Source: Isoetes taiwanensis (taxonomy: Eukaryota; Streptophyta; Lycopodiopsida; Isoetales; Isoetaceae). From it: DNA of 64,000 nt. The stretch covers positions 18,205,418 to 18,269,417 of the forward strand of contig JAJEKV010000010.1 of NCBI GenBank assembly GCA_021234155.1. Reading direction: 5' to 3'. This document shows positions 62,276 through 64,000 of the stretch, piece by piece. The position numbers and the translations under genes are program-made. How positions within the stretch are numbered: position 1 is the first letter of the stretch; every line of letters starts with the position of its first letter. The notes beneath the pieces are model-generated. The model was not told the DNA's origin. It worked only from the letters and a program-made list of their open reading frames with translations, and did not search any database.

Positions 62276-63466
62276 ATGCTGCTGCGCCCCTTTTACCTAG
62301 TTTCTGCATCTGCGACTAGAGTTTTGAAGAAACACAGATCGGCAGCTTGTTCTAGCAATGGCAATGGCAATGGCAATGGCAATGGCGCTGCACTGGCGCT
62401 GGCGTGGGACTTTCTTCCAGGTATGGCCTTAACATCTGGTGAAGCTCTTCCTCAGATTCTCCCTTTCTTGTTCCTTTTCATTTTTCTGTTTCAAATCAAT
62501 CACAACATCTTGCTGTTTATCTAAAACAGGGATTGTGGTCGTGGTTGTGGCGCCTGAACGGCCGCCCTAGCCAGATCAGATCAAGACGGCCTGTGGCTGC
62601 TTTGCATGCTTCCGAAATGGAAGGGGTTCAGGTTCCTGATTGGAAGATCTTACTATCACCAGGTTTGGCTGAAAAATTCATGTAACAACACTCTGGTACA
62701 AAAGAAGTTATTCTAACCTGGCATGGCCGAATTTTTGTTTGCAGATGGCCGATTTGCTCTATTGTGCCAAATGACAGTGGCTTCAAATCCGGCCTGTTTC
62801 TTTATTATGTACTTCGGTTTTGCATGTTGCAGCAAGATATCAAACTTAAAAACTTTCTGGATCTGCATATGGCAGCCGAAAATCTGCATACTTTCTGTGC
62901 TATGGCAAATAAAAACCCTTTCCGGATGTGCAGTTGTGAATAGTACTTCGAAACTAGGTTTCAAGGCAATGATAGAAGCGTCGATGAAGGAAGTATCAGA
63001 GATGGTTCATGAAGAATGAATGTCTGCCATGTTTGTCAGTTCATATCTTCTGCTGTGAGAAACAATCTTCCAGAAAGATTCTAGAAATTGAAGTGAATTT
63101 GCAACAGCATCCTATTGATCTAATTCTTGGCGAGTTTGGCCAAGTATCTAGGAAGATTTTTATCAATACAGGTATCAACTATAAATTCAAGAGCTTTTGT
63201 GATAATTCTTGAGTATATCTTTGTTGATCTGCTTTAATACCTTGGCCAGGAGGTCGGTTAAATCTGGCCTGTTAAGAAAGCAAGGGTTCCTATGCAAGGG
63301 ACCTATTCTGGTCTGTTAAGAAAGCAAGGGTTCCTATGCAAGGCACCTATTCTATGCAAAATTATAGAAAGGCTCTTCAAGAGCCCAAAAAAGATGTATT
63401 ATTATATAATATTCTTGTTTATCTTTGATGAATCATATGTAGCCACTCTCTTTTCTTTTCAATAAA
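62276..63466 (+). other. Possible spliced host gene, function unknown
   Basis: ATG 62276 opens a frame with an organelle-targeting look (MLLRPFYLVSASATRVLKKH) and an (Asn-Gly)n run encoded by a GGCAAT microsatellite. It reaches a good donor at 62420 (CCAG|GTATGG). A second exon-like block, 62530-62662, has an acceptor (TAAAACAG) and a donor (ACCAG|GTTTGG). It contains HASEMEGVQVPDWKILLSP, which looks coding, but the joined frame would stop early, so this splice model is wrong or the gene is broken. An AATAAA lies at 63461-63466. I do not recognise a protein family. It could also be a non-coding transcript or a chance arrangement. Confidence 0.3.
63263..63350. repeat. 44-bp tandem duplication
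   Basis: TCTGG(C/T)CTGTTAAGAAAGC followed by AAGGGTTCCTATGCAAGG occurs at 63263 and 63307, head to tail. A third partial TATTCTATGCAAA follows. Confidence 0.85.
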
Positions 63467-64000
63467 ACGGATGGAGTTGTTTTAAATTGAGCCTTCATGA
63501 TTTCTATTCATGATTTGTATGGTTTTAGTGGCATTTATTTTGTTTGTATCTAGGCTAATGGTTAATATTAAAAAAATTAAGAACCACTTAGACGTGTTTA
63601 AGGACCTATTCTTGCAACCTGCAATATTCTATTTCTTAAAATGCATATTAGCTTTTAAATTATAATATATTAGCTTTTAAATTGTGGTCTATAGTATTTT
63701 TTTTAAATGTGCCACGTGTCAACATTTGATTTGTTAGAAGATATATTAGAAACAATACCTTGTTTTTCCTACGTGTAATAATAATGTTTTTTTTATTTCA
63801 AAAGTATGCTACATGTCCATAATTGATTAGCTAGAATAATGTTTTTTTTATTTAAAAAGTATGCCACATGTCAATATCTCATTAGTTAAACAACCACACT
63901 GGAAACTCACGTTTTTTTCTACGTGTTATTATATTACTTTTTACATGTCCTTATTTTAGGAAAACAATAGCTAGATTTCAATAACACATGTAGTGTTTCG
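63467..64000. other. AT-rich non-coding end of window
   Basis: No gene is seen. ATAATGTTTTTTTTATTT(C)AAAAGTATG(C)(T/C)ACATGTC-like units recur at about 63780, 63837 and, more diverged, 63690, giving an irregular tandem of about 57 bp. Confidence 0.5.

Overview
The window is eukaryotic, from a land plant with a large, transposon-rich genome. The evidence is the set of repeat families (plant-type Ty3/gypsy elements including a chromodomain element, a LINE with an APE endonuclease, and Helitron ends) and three broken pieces of typical plant genes: a MAP65 exon, a GBA2-type glucosylceramidase exon and a PPR stretch. I cannot fix the species. A fern or other seed-free lineage is only a guess. No intact, recognisable host gene is present. 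The possible host genes are an orphan reading frame at 3607-4017 and a poorly defined transcribed-looking stretch at 62276-63466.

Layout. 1-9712 is non-coding DNA with two identical Helitron-type 3' ends (1621-1649, 2894-2922), the orphan ORF, the MAP65 exon and short direct repeats. 9718-30622 is one LTR retrotransposon (E1, minus strand, TG...CA LTRs, 5-bp target duplication AGGAT). It sits in a GBA2-like exon whose remainder is at 30623-30800. E1 is split by a younger LTR retrotransposon (E2, plus strand, 18445-28300, target duplication CTGAG). 31075-31385 is a PPR fragment. 36215-41956 is a chromovirus (E3, minus strand). Its 5' LTR is cut by the lone LTR of another element (E4, 41957-43519, minus strand). 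About 45020-49912 is a decayed LINE on the plus strand. 49913-54080 holds decayed sequence that may be the inside of E4. From 54280 to 61393 there are four successive tandem or higher-order repeat blocks, ending in a 19-bp minisatellite that flips strand halfway.

How the parts work together. Each element encodes its own replication set: gag nucleocapsid, protease, reverse transcriptase, RNase H and integrase for E1-E3; RNA-binding ORF1p and APE-RT for the LINE. E2 looks youngest. Its LTRs differ at only about a dozen places over 1.57 kb by eye, and the only break in its coding capacity is a one-base frame change at a homopolymer run. E1 and E3 carry nonsense and frameshift lesions.

The most unusual features are: (1) a long coiled-coil accessory gene in E1 between integrase and the 3' LTR, plus an antisense mini-ORF pair behind a TATA box; (2) in E2, a complete RNase H placed between protease and RT while the normal post-RT RNase H has lost catalytic residues; (3) in the LINE, ORF1 and ORF2 in the same frame separated by a single TAG with no ATG available before the endonuclease motif; (4) the strand-switching minisatellite and the neighbouring inverted higher-order repeat. 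Nothing was computed. All identities are by reading, and percentages are estimates by eye.
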